Shown here piece by piece: positions 8,382-16,818 of a stretch of 64,000 bases of DNA. Both the position numbers and the translations under genes were made by a program. Location: contig CAMARR010000002.1 of the NCBI GenBank assembly GCA_945860915.1, positions 62,001-126,000 on the forward strand, in the 5' to 3' direction. This DNA is from Candidatus Kuenenia stuttgartensis (GTDB lineage Bacteria; Planctomycetota; GCA-002687715; CAIWVZ01). Position 1 is the first letter of the stretch. The number at the start of each line of letters is the position of its first letter. Below the pieces are notes generated by a model. That model was not told where the DNA came from, did not search any database, and worked only from the letters and a program-made list of their open reading frames with translations.

Positions 8382-9746
8382 TCACTTGCCCTGTTCAATC
8401 AGCCCAGAAGGCACCGCGGCTGTCCATGCACAGGGATTCTCATTGGCACCAACCGTTAGTCGTTGCGTTCGAACCAACATGTATCCAGTGGACATCTGTC
8501 GGAGTCTTCCGTCGCGACCGATCCACACCGAGACCTTAGACATCGGAACGAGATCTCCGACACCTGGCAACTTGACTGAATATCGTGTTGCCTCACTTCC
8601 CTGCAATTGCACGGTTTCACCGTTCTCTAAGACAATCGACTTCGACTCGATTCCTCGCACCACCCGCGTGATGACGTCGGCGAATCCGAGCACTTGCGAC
8701 GTGACTCGGCGTGCCTCGTCTGGGTCCATGCGCCGGACGATTCCATCACCACCCTCCCACCATGCTTCAGCTCCATCGAACCCGATCTTCCCAACCTTCC
8801 CCTTCGGGATCGCCGTCAGGCCGCCACCGTCCTTCACCCTGCTCGGAATCACCGCGAATCCCATCGTCTGCACGAGAAACTCCCCGTTCGGACCGATGGT
8901 CAAACTTCCGTTTGGAACTTGGTTGCGGCCGCCCCCGAGCGCGACCAGTGTTTGCAGCATCGGCGATGAAAGCGCGGCTTGCCACCAACCTGGCGCAACA
9001 GATGGGTCGCGAGTTGGGCTCAAATTGCGGTTGGTCCAGGGCGCCCAAATGAGGATTACGGCAACGCCCAAGGCAGCAATTCCTACCCACGGCAACACCC
9101 GCGAACGCATCCGAGATCGAGCTTCCTCGCCCAGAATCTGCTCGAAGTCTGATGCGGCGAGTTCTATGGCGACGCCGGCGTCGCCATCCTGAATGGGTGC
9201 GCTACGGGCCGACCTGACACGCTCGAAAACGGCAGCGCAATCAGAGCAGCCGTGTAAGTGACTCGCTGTCATGGCTGCCCGCGAGGTGCCTTCTCCATCC
9301 ACCATGAGGTCGTGCAGCTCAGACCTCGCATCCTCGCATCGTTTGTCGAGTGTTCTCGCTCCGAGGAGATCGATGTCCTCCAAGATTGCCATAGCCACGT
9401 CGACCACCCCCACACCAAGGATGGCTGCGATCGTTGACTTTGAACAACGTGTCGTTTCACGAATCCAACGTGCTGCTCCCGGAGGAATCTCGAAGCCGCG
9501 CTCAATCACCACCTGACGAACAGCGATGAGCACGCGCACGAGATCCGAACCACTGAAGGGATCTCTCCGCTCTCGAAACACACGGAGGAACGACGCTCGT
9601 GCAATCGACGGCGCCTGCGATACGCCGACTAGTTTCTCTGCGAATGCGAGGGCCGTCGAGGCGTGGACCCTCACCAACGCAAGTGCGTCGGCTGTCGAGT
9701 CCAAGACGGTTGAACCGAAGTTCGCGCTCGCGTTTGGTTCGGGCAT
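8382..9746 (-). CDS. Sigma-like / zinc anti-sigma fusion with membrane anchor
   Basis: The protein has 454 residues. Residues about 15-60 look like a degenerate ECF sigma region 2 (ASFLRVFRERRDPFSG). Residues about 103-125 (KSTIAAILGVGVVDVAMAIL) resemble the region 4 helix-turn-helix. A zinc anti-sigma motif follows (His163, Cys167, Cys170; HLHGCSDC), then a membrane helix at about 218-238 and a roughly 200-residue extracytoplasmic beta-rich domain. The fusion reading is inference; the zinc motif plus anchor is clear. A hairpin ends only five bases before this ATG, so a downstream alternative start is possible. It is followed without a gap by the YkgJ-like gene. Confidence 0.65.
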   Translation of the reverse strand: MPEPNASANFGSTVLDSTADALALVRVHASTALAFAEKLVGVSQAPSIARASFLRVFRERRDPFSGSDLVRVLIAVRQVVIERGFEIPPGAARWIRETTRCSKSTIAAILGVGVVDVAMAILEDIDLLGARTLDKRCEDARSELHDLMVDGEGTSRAAMTASHLHGCSDCAAVFERVRSARSAPIQDGDAGVAIELAASDFEQILGEEARSRMRSRVLPWVGIAALGVAVILIWAPWTNRNLSPTRDPSVAPGWWQAALSSPMLQTLVALGGGRNQVPNGSLTIGPNGEFLVQTMGFAVIPSRVKDGGGLTAIPKGKVGKIGFDGAEAWWEGGDGIVRRMDPDEARRVTSQVLGFADVITRVVRGIESKSIVLENGETVQLQGSEATRYSVKLPGVGDLVPMSKVSVWIGRDGRLRQMSTGYMLVRTQRLTVGANENPCAWTAAVPSGLIEQGK

Positions 9747-9751
9747 GAATA

Positions 9752-9775
9752 AGGGCAGCCTTTCGGGGCTGCCCT
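9752..9775 (-). terminator. Hairpin between two minus-strand genes (likely intrinsic terminator)
   Basis: A perfect 9-base stem (AGGGCAGCC / GGCTGCCCT) has a 6-base loop. On the minus strand it is followed by TATTC. It lies 29 bases after the stop of the secreted-protein gene at 9805-10998 and abuts the start of the next gene at 9746. The U tract is weak. It could terminate the upstream gene or mask the next ribosome binding site. Confidence 0.6.
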
Positions 9776-9804
9776 CATCCTACGTCACACTCGAGTGAGT
9801 CGTT

Positions 9805-10998
9805 TTATCGGTCAAGCCAATGGACTAGGTTCTCGAACACAGCTTGCACATTGGGGTTCGAGGACGTTGGATCGATGGCCCCCGCTCCGCCCGAGAACAA
9901 CACGGCGAGATTGCCCTGGCCATGAAACGCTGCGTAGTCAGCGGATGTGAACAGGGCGCCGTACGTCTGGTAGCCGAGATTCGTCAACCCGACGATCCAT
10001 GGAGTGCCCTGAGTCATGGATTGCGGCGGGCCGAAGTTCCCGCCTTCGTTTGTGACGTCAAAATTGATGCCGGTAATCGAAAGTGGCGTGTTCCGGTATG
10101 AGGCGTCGGCCATGGATGACACGGTCTCTGTGGCTGAACCGCTGAGATTCCCGCCCGACCCGACATAGACGCCCATTCCGAGCGTGACGTTCAAGAAGTT
10201 GCTCACCCAAGTCGAACGCAACTGCCCCGCGCTCGAACCTGAATACGGTCCTGCTAGCAGGAACACGCCGCCCCCTTGCGTCATGAACTCCGCGAGTGCC
10301 GCGGTCTCCATGGGCGGTGGCGTAGCGGTAAAGCGCAGGTCCAGCACGACGTCATAATTGCGCAGGTCGCTGGGGATCAGATTGTCCACCATTGCAACGG
10401 CATGGCCGTTGCCCGCGAGAACTGCGACGAGGGCGCTCGCCTGGGCAGCGGCATTGGTCATCCCAGGACTGGTCGTCGTTTGGCGAACGACGAGGAGGTT
10501 CTTCATCCCATTGGGCGAGCCCTGCGACACCCGCACAAATGTCGGCGTTGACCACATCACATCGGGCGCCGTTGGATCTAGGACCGCGGCTTGGAGCACG
10601 AACGGTGTGCCAACGAGCCACGGAAGATCTGGGATGCCGAAGCTCAAGTGCAGATGGTCGGATCCTCCGAGCGAAGTAAGGCCTTGGAGAATGAACCAAT
10701 CGGCCCCGAGCGAGGTGGTCCATGAGCCGATTGAAACCGGGGGTGCCTCGACCGATGCAAGAATCGCTGTGATTGAACCGGTTCCGCACGCGAGGTCGAC
10801 CTTGAAGACGTCGTTGGTCTTTAAGTTGTTGCATCCAAGCCGCGGCATCATCCCTGGAAATGTGGGAGCCGAGGCCGACGAACCCTGTGACGGAATCGCC
10901 GGAATAATGAGGAGAAGAAGCACGAGCAGCATCATGCCGAGCGCCATCAAAAAGACAGGCGTCTCAGACTTACGGTCCTTATGTGAAATGGGAGGCAT
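9805..10998 (-). CDS. Secreted or membrane-anchored protein with GATase-like C-terminal domain
   Basis: The protein has 397 residues. A basic N-terminus (MPPISHKDRK) precedes a strong hydrophobic segment at about 16-35 (FLMALGMMLLVLLLLIIPAI) that is a signal anchor or signal peptide. The first half is beta-rich and resembles planctomycete extracellular proteins (GIPDLPWLVGTPFVLQ). From about residue 165 a Rossmann-like part (LLVVRQTT, DVVLDLRF, GGGVFLLAGPYSG) looks like the type 1 glutamine amidotransferase/DUF4350 fold without an evident catalytic Cys. Function is unknown. It is followed by a hairpin and lies just downstream of the ferredoxin gene on the same strand. Confidence 0.7.
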   Translation of the reverse strand: MPPISHKDRKSETPVFLMALGMMLLVLLLLIIPAIPSQGSSASAPTFPGMMPRLGCNNLKTNDVFKVDLACGTGSITAILASVEAPPVSIGSWTTSLGADWFILQGLTSLGGSDHLHLSFGIPDLPWLVGTPFVLQAAVLDPTAPDVMWSTPTFVRVSQGSPNGMKNLLVVRQTTTSPGMTNAAAQASALVAVLAGNGHAVAMVDNLIPSDLRNYDVVLDLRFTATPPPMETAALAEFMTQGGGVFLLAGPYSGSSAGQLRSTWVSNFLNVTLGMGVYVGSGGNLSGSATETVSSMADASYRNTPLSITGINFDVTNEGGNFGPPQSMTQGTPWIVGLTNLGYQTYGALFTSADYAAFHGQGNLAVLFSGGAGAIDPTSSNPNVQAVFENLVHWLDR

Positions 10999-11084
10999 CG
11001 GTGGGCTCCGGAGTCGCCCCGGCGATGGGACGGGTCCTTATCCACCTGATCGGCTTCGCAGCCATCCAACCTCAACCTTGTGAC

Positions 11085-11489
11085 TTAATCCGCCCAAGTA
11101 CGCGTGTCGGTTTCAACCCGGTTCTCTCGGCCCCGGTAAATCTGACGTCCAACTCGAAGATTAGGACCGTGTCCGCAGCGCGCTAGGCAACCTGTATTAA
11201 CCCAAACGAAGTCGGGGCAACTTTCCTGTACGGCTTCCTCGAGATCTCGATGAAAAACGTTGGCGCCATTCATCCGACACGAGGTTCCGACACATCGAGT
11301 CGCCTTGCCAGTCTCCAACATCGACAGAGAAAACTCCGCAACCTCACTCGTCGGCGGGGCGGACCGCTCCACTCCCGATTCTCCGATTGTCCGAGTCCGA
11401 CACGCATCGCGAATGGCCTGCACCAACGACACGCGATCCGGATGGATGCCGTCGTTGGGATTGGAGTTCGATGAGGATTCACAACTCAT
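11085..11489 (-). CDS. Thioredoxin-like [2Fe-2S] ferredoxin domain protein
   Basis: The protein has 134 residues. Four cysteines are spaced as in the NuoE/thioredoxin-like ferredoxins: CVGTSC, then CLARC some 34 residues later, followed by GHGPNLRVGRQIY. These bind one 2Fe-2S cluster and pass electrons in NADH dehydrogenases, hydrogenases or stand-alone ferredoxins. The N-terminal part is helical, as in NuoE, but no NuoF partner is nearby. Its electron partner is therefore unknown. It follows the roadblock gene at 11533 by 43 bases on the same strand. Confidence 0.8.
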   Translation of the reverse strand: MSCESSSNSNPNDGIHPDRVSLVQAIRDACRTRTIGESGVERSAPPTSEVAEFSLSMLETGKATRCVGTSCRMNGANVFHRDLEEAVQESCPDFVWVNTGCLARCGHGPNLRVGRQIYRGRENRVETDTRTWAD

Positions 11490-11532
11490 GAGCAGAGCAT
11501 CCTATCAGAGCGTTGGGGGTCCATGTTATGGG

Positions 11533-12045
11533 CTAGTCTGGAAACAACGTGTCGAGACGACTCTTGGCATTCTCGTCGAAGTCCGAGGCCATCCCTACAT
11601 CGGGCGTCTCACTGTCATCACGCGATTCGATTTCGGTGAAGAGGTCGCCCAACTTCTTGCCGGCCTCGTTGGTGTAAATCCTCACCATTCCGACGGTCGT
11701 CGAGTCGTCGAAAAGCACCGTGAGGATCGTTCGATCCCCAGCAAGTGTCAGCTGGATCGAGTCCCGTCGACCTTGGTGAAATACGACGGAGAATTGTTCT
11801 TCGCCAAGGACCCGCGCCATCTCGCGCGTGGCAGCGAACGAACCTGCCACGAGCGCGGCGATCGTGTCCGAGTCTACCGAGCGCAGGTCGCCCACCTTGG
11901 AGACGAGGTGTCCCTCGCGGTCTACAAGCAGAGCCGCGTGGGCCCCAGAGAGCTGAATCAGTTCCTTCAGCAGCAGGTCAATGCGCGCAATGTCATCACG
12001 GTAGAAAACCAGTCGATGCTCGCGCAGACGTGTGGTGTCATCCAT
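11533..12045 (-). CDS. Roadblock/LC7-domain protein (MglB-like), C-terminal gene of the MglA module
   Basis: The protein has 170 residues. Residues about 18-125 form a roadblock/LC7 domain (LLKELIQLSGAHAALLVDRE, TIAALVAGSFAAT, TLAGDRTILTVLFDD). This is the fold of MglB, the GTPase-activating partner of the polarity GTPase MglA. The C-terminal 45 residues are acidic and probably disordered. It lies 27 bases behind the MglA-like GTPase gene, so a complex with that GTPase is likely. Whether it stimulates GTP hydrolysis or acts as a scaffold cannot be told from sequence. Confidence 0.88.
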   Translation of the reverse strand: MDDTTRLREHRLVFYRDDIARIDLLLKELIQLSGAHAALLVDREGHLVSKVGDLRSVDSDTIAALVAGSFAATREMARVLGEEQFSVVFHQGRRDSIQLTLAGDRTILTVLFDDSTTVGMVRIYTNEAGKKLGDLFTEIESRDDSETPDVGMASDFDENAKSRLDTLFPD

Positions 12046-12072
12046 TTTGAATTCCTATTGTGTTGCTTAGGT

Positions 12073-13158
12073 TCACTTGAGGGCGAACATCACGACGAGT
12101 GCGGCACCTGCGCCGACCAAGGCGGCACCGATCCAAATCACGGCCGCAGGGAAGGGGCGCGCCTTACGTCCACTCGAGATCACGCGCGGGTCCATCGGAC
12201 GCGGAGCCGCCGAAGCCGGGGTGGGCGCGGTGCGTTGTTTGACTGGCGGAGTGAAGGCACGAGGCGTGCCCCGCATGTCAGGCCGTGCTTCAACCGCCAC
12301 CTTCTGTCGCGGCGACGTTGCAGGAGCAGGCGGTACGACGTTTTGTGCGACCACGCGTGGAGGCGCCGCAACACGCGAAGCCACCACCGACAACGGCACA
12401 TTGCTTGCGACCGGCCGCGCGGTCTCTTGAGGGGCAACATCCGGCATCGGCATGGAATTCCGCTGGATCGTAAATGGCCGGGAAGTAGCGGTCGGTGTCG
12501 ATTTGAACCCCGAGTCCCCACCCTCGGGGATCGCGGGCGTTGCGGCTTTCTGAGGCGCCGCCGACCGCGCATCCGACATGGCCTTGACCTTCTGGATCAC
12601 CAGCATGGAAAGCCCTTTAAAGGTCTCAACCACTCCGGTCCCTGCGTTGGCGCACGCTTCGAAGCACGGGGCGCCCGTGGCGCCGAGCGCCGCTCGCATC
12701 TCATCGATGCTCATGGCATTCGGAAGATCCCGTTTGTTGAACTGAATAACATGAGGGATATCGGCGAGCGTACGTCCCTGCTCGCGAAAACACTCCTCTA
12801 GGTTGCGGAGCGATTCGAGGTTCTCCTCCATCTTGGATGGACTCGAGTCGGCTACGAACACGACGCCGTCGGCCCCGCGAAGCACGAGCTTACGGGTCGA
12901 GTTGTAGTAGACCTGACCTGGCACCGTGTAGAGCTGAAACTTGACCTTCATTCCGGCGATCGTGCCGAGATTCAGCGGCATGAAGTCAAAGAACAAGGTT
13001 CGATCCGACTCGGTCGCGATCGAAGACAACGTCCCTTTGGATTCGTCGGGTGCTTTCTGATGGACCACTTCTAGGTTGGTGGTCTTGCCCGACAGACCGG
13101 GTCCGAAGTAGACCACTTTGCAGTTGATCTCTCGAAGTGCGAGATTGAATTGGACCAT
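12073..13158 (-). CDS. MglA-type small GTPase with C-terminal membrane tail anchor
   Basis: The protein has 361 residues. Residues 1-195 are an MglA-like GTPase: P-loop GPGLSGKT (19-26), the switch-2 region TVPGQVYYNSTRK that is characteristic of MglA, and the base-specificity motif NKRDL. A 140-residue Pro/Ala/Arg-rich linker follows, and the protein ends in one hydrophobic helix (AVIWIGAALVGAGAALVVMFAL). Myxococcus MglA is only the GTPase domain, so this looks like a tail-anchored version fixed to the cytoplasmic membrane. It sits between roadblock genes, consistent with a polarity or motility switch. Confidence 0.9.
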   Translation of the reverse strand: MVQFNLALREINCKVVYFGPGLSGKTTNLEVVHQKAPDESKGTLSSIATESDRTLFFDFMPLNLGTIAGMKVKFQLYTVPGQVYYNSTRKLVLRGADGVVFVADSSPSKMEENLESLRNLEECFREQGRTLADIPHVIQFNKRDLPNAMSIDEMRAALGATGAPCFEACANAGTGVVETFKGLSMLVIQKVKAMSDARSAAPQKAATPAIPEGGDSGFKSTPTATSRPFTIQRNSMPMPDVAPQETARPVASNVPLSVVASRVAAPPRVVAQNVVPPAPATSPRQKVAVEARPDMRGTPRAFTPPVKQRTAPTPASAAPRPMDPRVISSGRKARPFPAAVIWIGAALVGAGAALVVMFALK

Positions 13159-13175
13159 GAATTTCTACCTTCTCG

Positions 13176-13529
13176 TTAGTGTGTGATAGTCATGCGACGC
13201 ACGAGTGCCGCAGCCGCAGACATGAGTTCCAGACGTCCCTGCTCGAGTTCCACATGACGTTCCGTGAGCGCCACGAGCCATGCACCCTTCGCCGAGAGCA
13301 ATAGGATCCGCCCTTCGGTTCCAGATACGGTGAGTTCTGTGACGTCGCCAGTCTCGGCCGCCGAGCCGACAGCCGTTAAGCCGACAAGCAACGACGAAAT
13401 GAACGCGGAGGCCCGCTCGGTATCGGTCTCCCGCGGCAACCGCGCGGCAATCGTGATGCCATCAGGCGTCAGGAGTAGGCTTCCTGCGATGCCAGGACGC
13501 GAATTCAGTCCATCGAGGATGTCATCCAT
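13176..13529 (-). CDS. Roadblock/LC7-domain protein
   Basis: The protein has 117 residues from the ATG at 13529 (MDDILDGLNSRPGIAGSLL). An ATG-like reading further upstream would lie inside the previous gene and adds no domain. It is a minimal roadblock domain (GSLLLTPDGITIAARLP, AFISSLLVGLTAVGSAA, GRILLLSAKGAWLVALTE). The first 8 bases overlap the end of the preceding gene, and the GTPase gene starts 17 bases after its stop. It likely binds the tail-anchored GTPase, alone or as a heterodimer with the second roadblock protein. Confidence 0.85.
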   Translation of the reverse strand: MDDILDGLNSRPGIAGSLLLTPDGITIAARLPRETDTERASAFISSLLVGLTAVGSAAETGDVTELTVSGTEGRILLLSAKGAWLVALTERHVELEQGRLELMSAAAALVRRMTITH

Positions 13530-14352
13530 CGGTGCTGTCCTCGACATGCGAAGTCTTGAGCAGGTGTCGCCCGAGCGCCGAGGCAACATCGCGCATCTGC
13601 GGAAGAAAGCGACGACAATCGTGGCCTTGGCGCGTGGCAACCGTCAGGACATGGCCATACGTCCCGACGCAGACGACCTCGCCGTCGCATCCGCGGATTG
13701 TCGATTCGAGGTGCGCTCCAATGCCAAGTCCCTTGGTACCTGGAACAGCGAAGCAAGCCAATCTGACTGCAGCCATCACACGAGGATCTGTACCTTCGAG
13801 TTTCGCTCCGGAAGACCACCCAAAGGCACCGAGACTCCCGGCGATGACCGACGCCGTCACATCCGGTTGCGACGAGAGCGATTGAATCGACGACTCGATC
13901 CACGGCGGAAATTCTGTACAGCCGATCGGAACCTCGCGACGTTCAAGTTGCGCCATAGCCGCAGGGAATCCAGGCGTATCCGGTCGCTCCCCGCTGAGCT
14001 CGGTCAGGAAATCGCTGAACGCCGCGCGTTCCTCTCCGTCGATCGACGCCATCACGGCGACGGCATCGTGCGCCAAAAGGTCGCGCCGAAACCGAGCCTC
14101 TGTTTTGACTTTTGGAAGCATCGAACAGGCCGTGCGTCGCTCCACAGCCACGGCGAGATCCATGAGTTCGCGCGAACGAGGAAATCGTGCGAGAGCCTTC
14201 ACCAACATGCGCGACGCCACCTCGGACTCTCCGCGGATGAGATGATCGCGAACGTACTCAATCCAAGGGCCGGGAGCGTCATGCGATCCCGTGCGCCGAT
14301 CAAGCCGCCCGTGGATCAGGGCGGAAGCAGTTCGTTTGAGCAGAGACATCAT
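13522..14352 (-). CDS. Hypothetical protein at the head of the MglA/roadblock operon
   Basis: The protein has about 276 residues from the ATG at 14352; a GTG at 14382 or ATG at 14349 are alternatives. The N-terminal half is helical (EVASRMLVKALARFPRSREL, possibly TPR-like). The C-terminal 110 residues (ASVIAGSLGAFGWSSGAKLE, GTYGHVLTVATRQG) alternate strands and helices in a way that resembles a degenerate roadblock domain. No family was recognised with certainty. Position at the head of the operon and the 8-base overlap suggest it works with the GTPase, perhaps as a regulator or adaptor. Confidence 0.65.
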   Translation of the reverse strand: MMSLLKRTASALIHGRLDRRTGSHDAPGPWIEYVRDHLIRGESEVASRMLVKALARFPRSRELMDLAVAVERRTACSMLPKVKTEARFRRDLLAHDAVAVMASIDGEERAAFSDFLTELSGERPDTPGFPAAMAQLERREVPIGCTEFPPWIESSIQSLSSQPDVTASVIAGSLGAFGWSSGAKLEGTDPRVMAAVRLACFAVPGTKGLGIGAHLESTIRGCDGEVVCVGTYGHVLTVATRQGHDCRRFLPQMRDVASALGRHLLKTSHVEDSTDG

Positions 14353-14932
14353 GGCGGGTTGGGTGCGATACTCCTCGTTCACTTATCGGATGCGCAGGCT
14401 TCAGAATCGGAGCGACAACATCGTCATTGCTAGGGATTCCCTGCGGACTGCACCGATTCATCAGGCATTTCAGCTTCGCAGCGAACCTTTTTGTTGCACC
14501 CATCTGGCTCGCCCGATACGATCTGGACGTCGGAGCAGCCTCACTGATACCGACGCCCTTCGGGATCGCCCCGGGGGGGGTAGCGACTAATGGAAAGCGG
14601 ATGGGGTTGTGTGTCGCAACACGTAAAACTCCCTCCTTCCTCTCTACGCCTGAAATCTGTCCTCGTCCGCTTTCCACACTTCTCCGCGGGCCCCGGCATC
14701 TGGCTGGGGCCCTTCGTTTTGTGTGGCGATACGGCACTTTCTTCGGAGTCCGATAAGACGCGCCGAGAGATTGCAAAAGTCGGGAGCGGATTATGCGCGA
14801 TGAGGGAGCGACAGCTTGCCTCAACCGTTCCTTGATCGCCCGGGATGCGGACGGCTACCATCGCCTAACCCCACCGGCCTCCTCGGTGTCATCCGACATT
14901 CAGGGGGTACCCGGGAACCGGAGACTCCTCTC
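14353..14932. other. Non-coding 580-base region with a structured RNA candidate
   Basis: This gap separates the divergent MglA/roadblock operon and the SurA-like gene. No convincing coding sequence is seen. It holds a long paired stem (14591-14676) and a terminator-like hairpin (14688-14720), described separately. The last 200 bases are the probable leader of the gene at 14933. Confidence 0.6.
14591..14720 (+). ncRNA. Candidate small RNA with anti-Shine-Dalgarno loop and terminator
   Basis: Bases 14591-14606 (TGGAAAGCGGATGGGG) pair with 14661-14676 (CCTCGTCCGCTTTCCA) in an unbroken 16-pair helix with two G-U pairs. The 54-base loop contains CCTCCTT at 14632-14638, identical to the core of the 16S anti-Shine-Dalgarno. 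An 11-base spacer then leads to a second hairpin (GGGCCCC at 14688-14694 with GGGGCCC at 14706-14712) followed by TTCGTTTT, a plausible intrinsic terminator. No plus-strand gene precedes it. It could instead be an attenuator in the leader of the gene at 14933. The 5' end is a guess. Confidence 0.45.
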
Positions 14933-16810
14933 ATGTCGTGTTCGATCCGGACTGCACTCGCACTCGTCCTCTCCCTGACCGCAGCGGCACAAGACGCGCC
15001 AAAACTCCCACCGCCTCCCAAGCCGCCGGTAGCACCGGTAGGAGCCGGGGGCTCGGCGCCTTTCCAGCCCGCCCGACTGGAGAAGCCTGCTCAACCAGAT
15101 TCCATTCGTGCCACCTACGAGCTCGAAGGAAGAACCATCAACATCACCGAGGGTGAGTACTACGATTCGCTCTCCATGCTCCAGAAGTTGGAGGGTCGCA
15201 CGGGGAACCCCGTGACCGACGGTCGCGTCTACGAGCACATGTTGACGTTCGCTGAGGCTCGGTCTGTGGGCCTTGAAGTAACCGATGAGGAATTCGCTTC
15301 GACCGACCCGATGAGGCGTAACCCGGCACTCGCGGAGCAACTCAAGAAGCGCTGGGAGCAAGAAGGGATCACGCCCGAGCTCTACGCCCGATATCAAAAA
15401 GAAACGACAACGGTCCAACGCATCAAGGACCTTTACGCGAATGGCATGCGAGTCAAGTCGGCAGACATCTTCGACGCCTATGCACGAGATCATTACACAT
15501 ACAAACTTGACTACATGACATTCCCAGCGAGCGATCACGTCGCAGCATTGGCGAACCCCACAGATGAGGAACTCAAGAAGTTCTGGGATGACGACCGGGT
15601 CATTCAGAACACCCTTCGCGTTCCGATGTCCATCACGGCCGAGATCATCTGGCTCGATCCGTCTGCCCAGTCGGCGACCCTGCCTGAAGGCGCGCTCAAA
15701 CCGACGTACGAGGAGACCCTCGCCTACTACAACCGAAATCGCGATCGGCTCAATGCCCTGATCCCGGCGCAGAGGCGCCCGGAGCTCTATCCAAGCGGCA
15801 AGACCGACCCATCGAAGTTGGTGTCACCGTTTTCGATTCTTCGCGAGACTGTTGAGAAGGAGATGCTTCTCTCCGGTGCTGTCCGCGTCGCCCTGATTCA
15901 GGCCCAAGCTCCGAATGCGGACTTGAAGGCCATTGCTGCTAAGAATGGACTGCAATTCCAAAGATTGGATCGCGTCGATCGCATGGGATTCGCGACGGCA
16001 GGTGGAAGTCGATACGGCGTTCAGGCCTTCTCGGCTCTCTTCAATCTCAACCCAGGCACGCTCCTTCCCGATGTGAGTGTCGAAGGCCAAGTCCAGTGGA
16101 TTGCACGGCTGGTTGAAAAAGATCAAGCGCGACTGCCGGAGTTCAATGAGGTGAAGCAGAAGCTCATCGCTCCATACGCCGAAGCCATCTCCATGAAGAT
16201 GGCGACCGACCGAGCCAACGAGGTCAGGAAGTTGATCGACGACTTGGTAGCCAAGTCCGCCAAGGAAGAGATCGATCGCATCTACGCTGAGGCAGATGCC
16301 GAAGCGAGCCGCGAAGCCAAGGAGCGCAACATCGCTGAGCCTAAGGAAGTCGAGGCCATCCGAACCCGCGCGCGAACACTACGCAACTCCGCCATTGCGG
16401 ATGTGCAACGCAAGCACATGGGCAAGTCCTTCGACCAAGCCGCGCAGATGAAGGGCCTCAAGCTTGAAATCACCGAGCCGTTCGGATTCGAGCCACCCCG
16501 AACCGAACGAGAGATCAATAACACCGTCCAGTCACGCCAAGAGTTTCTGAAAGGCTCCTATCAGGTCCGCGACCTAAAGGACGCCGGTCAAGTGACGGCG
16601 CCCATGGTCGATCCTGCCGGAAAGTCGCTTTTCATTGCGCGACTCATCGAGCGAATCGAACCCAACTTCTCGACCATGTCAGATTCCGACTTGGTCTACT
16701 TCCGCACGATTGCGGAGCGCACCGCCCACTACCAGTCGAATTATCGCTGGTACTACTACGAGATCTCAAAGCGTCGCAACCTCGTCCTTGCTGTTGCCCA
16801 GCCCAAGTGA
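14933..16810 (+). CDS. SurA/PpiD-like secreted folding factor
   Basis: The protein has 625 residues. The start at 14933 gives a signal peptide (MSCSIRTALALVLSLTAAAQ); an upstream in-frame ATG at 14816 would bury it. A Pro-rich linker is followed by an all-helical SurA_N-like domain (ITPELYARYQKETTTVQRIK), then parvulin-like alternating segments that lack a clear complete catalytic core, and a coiled region rich in Glu/Ala/Arg. It probably acts as a periplasmic chaperone for exported proteins. The following cyclophilin-like gene begins 8 bases after its stop, which suggests a foldase pair. Confidence 0.7.
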   Translation: MSCSIRTALALVLSLTAAAQDAPKLPPPPKPPVAPVGAGGSAPFQPARLEKPAQPDSIRATYELEGRTINITEGEYYDSLSMLQKLEGRTGNPVTDGRVYEHMLTFAEARSVGLEVTDEEFASTDPMRRNPALAEQLKKRWEQEGITPELYARYQKETTTVQRIKDLYANGMRVKSADIFDAYARDHYTYKLDYMTFPASDHVAALANPTDEELKKFWDDDRVIQNTLRVPMSITAEIIWLDPSAQSATLPEGALKPTYEETLAYYNRNRDRLNALIPAQRRPELYPSGKTDPSKLVSPFSILRETVEKEMLLSGAVRVALIQAQAPNADLKAIAAKNGLQFQRLDRVDRMGFATAGGSRYGVQAFSALFNLNPGTLLPDVSVEGQVQWIARLVEKDQARLPEFNEVKQKLIAPYAEAISMKMATDRANEVRKLIDDLVAKSAKEEIDRIYAEADAEASREAKERNIAEPKEVEAIRTRARTLRNSAIADVQRKHMGKSFDQAAQMKGLKLEITEPFGFEPPRTEREINNTVQSRQEFLKGSYQVRDLKDAGQVTAPMVDPAGKSLFIARLIERIEPNFSTMSDSDLVYFRTIAERTAHYQSNYRWYYYEISKRRNLVLAVAQPK

Positions 16811-16818
16811 GAACCATC

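Noticed and set aside
11260-12801. Long plus-strand open frame of 513 codons
   Set aside because: It runs antisense to the roadblock and GTPase genes, which have clear domains, and its product is Arg/His-rich low-quality sequence.
14816-14932. Upstream start for the SurA-like protein
   Set aside because: It would bury the signal peptide that begins at 14933.
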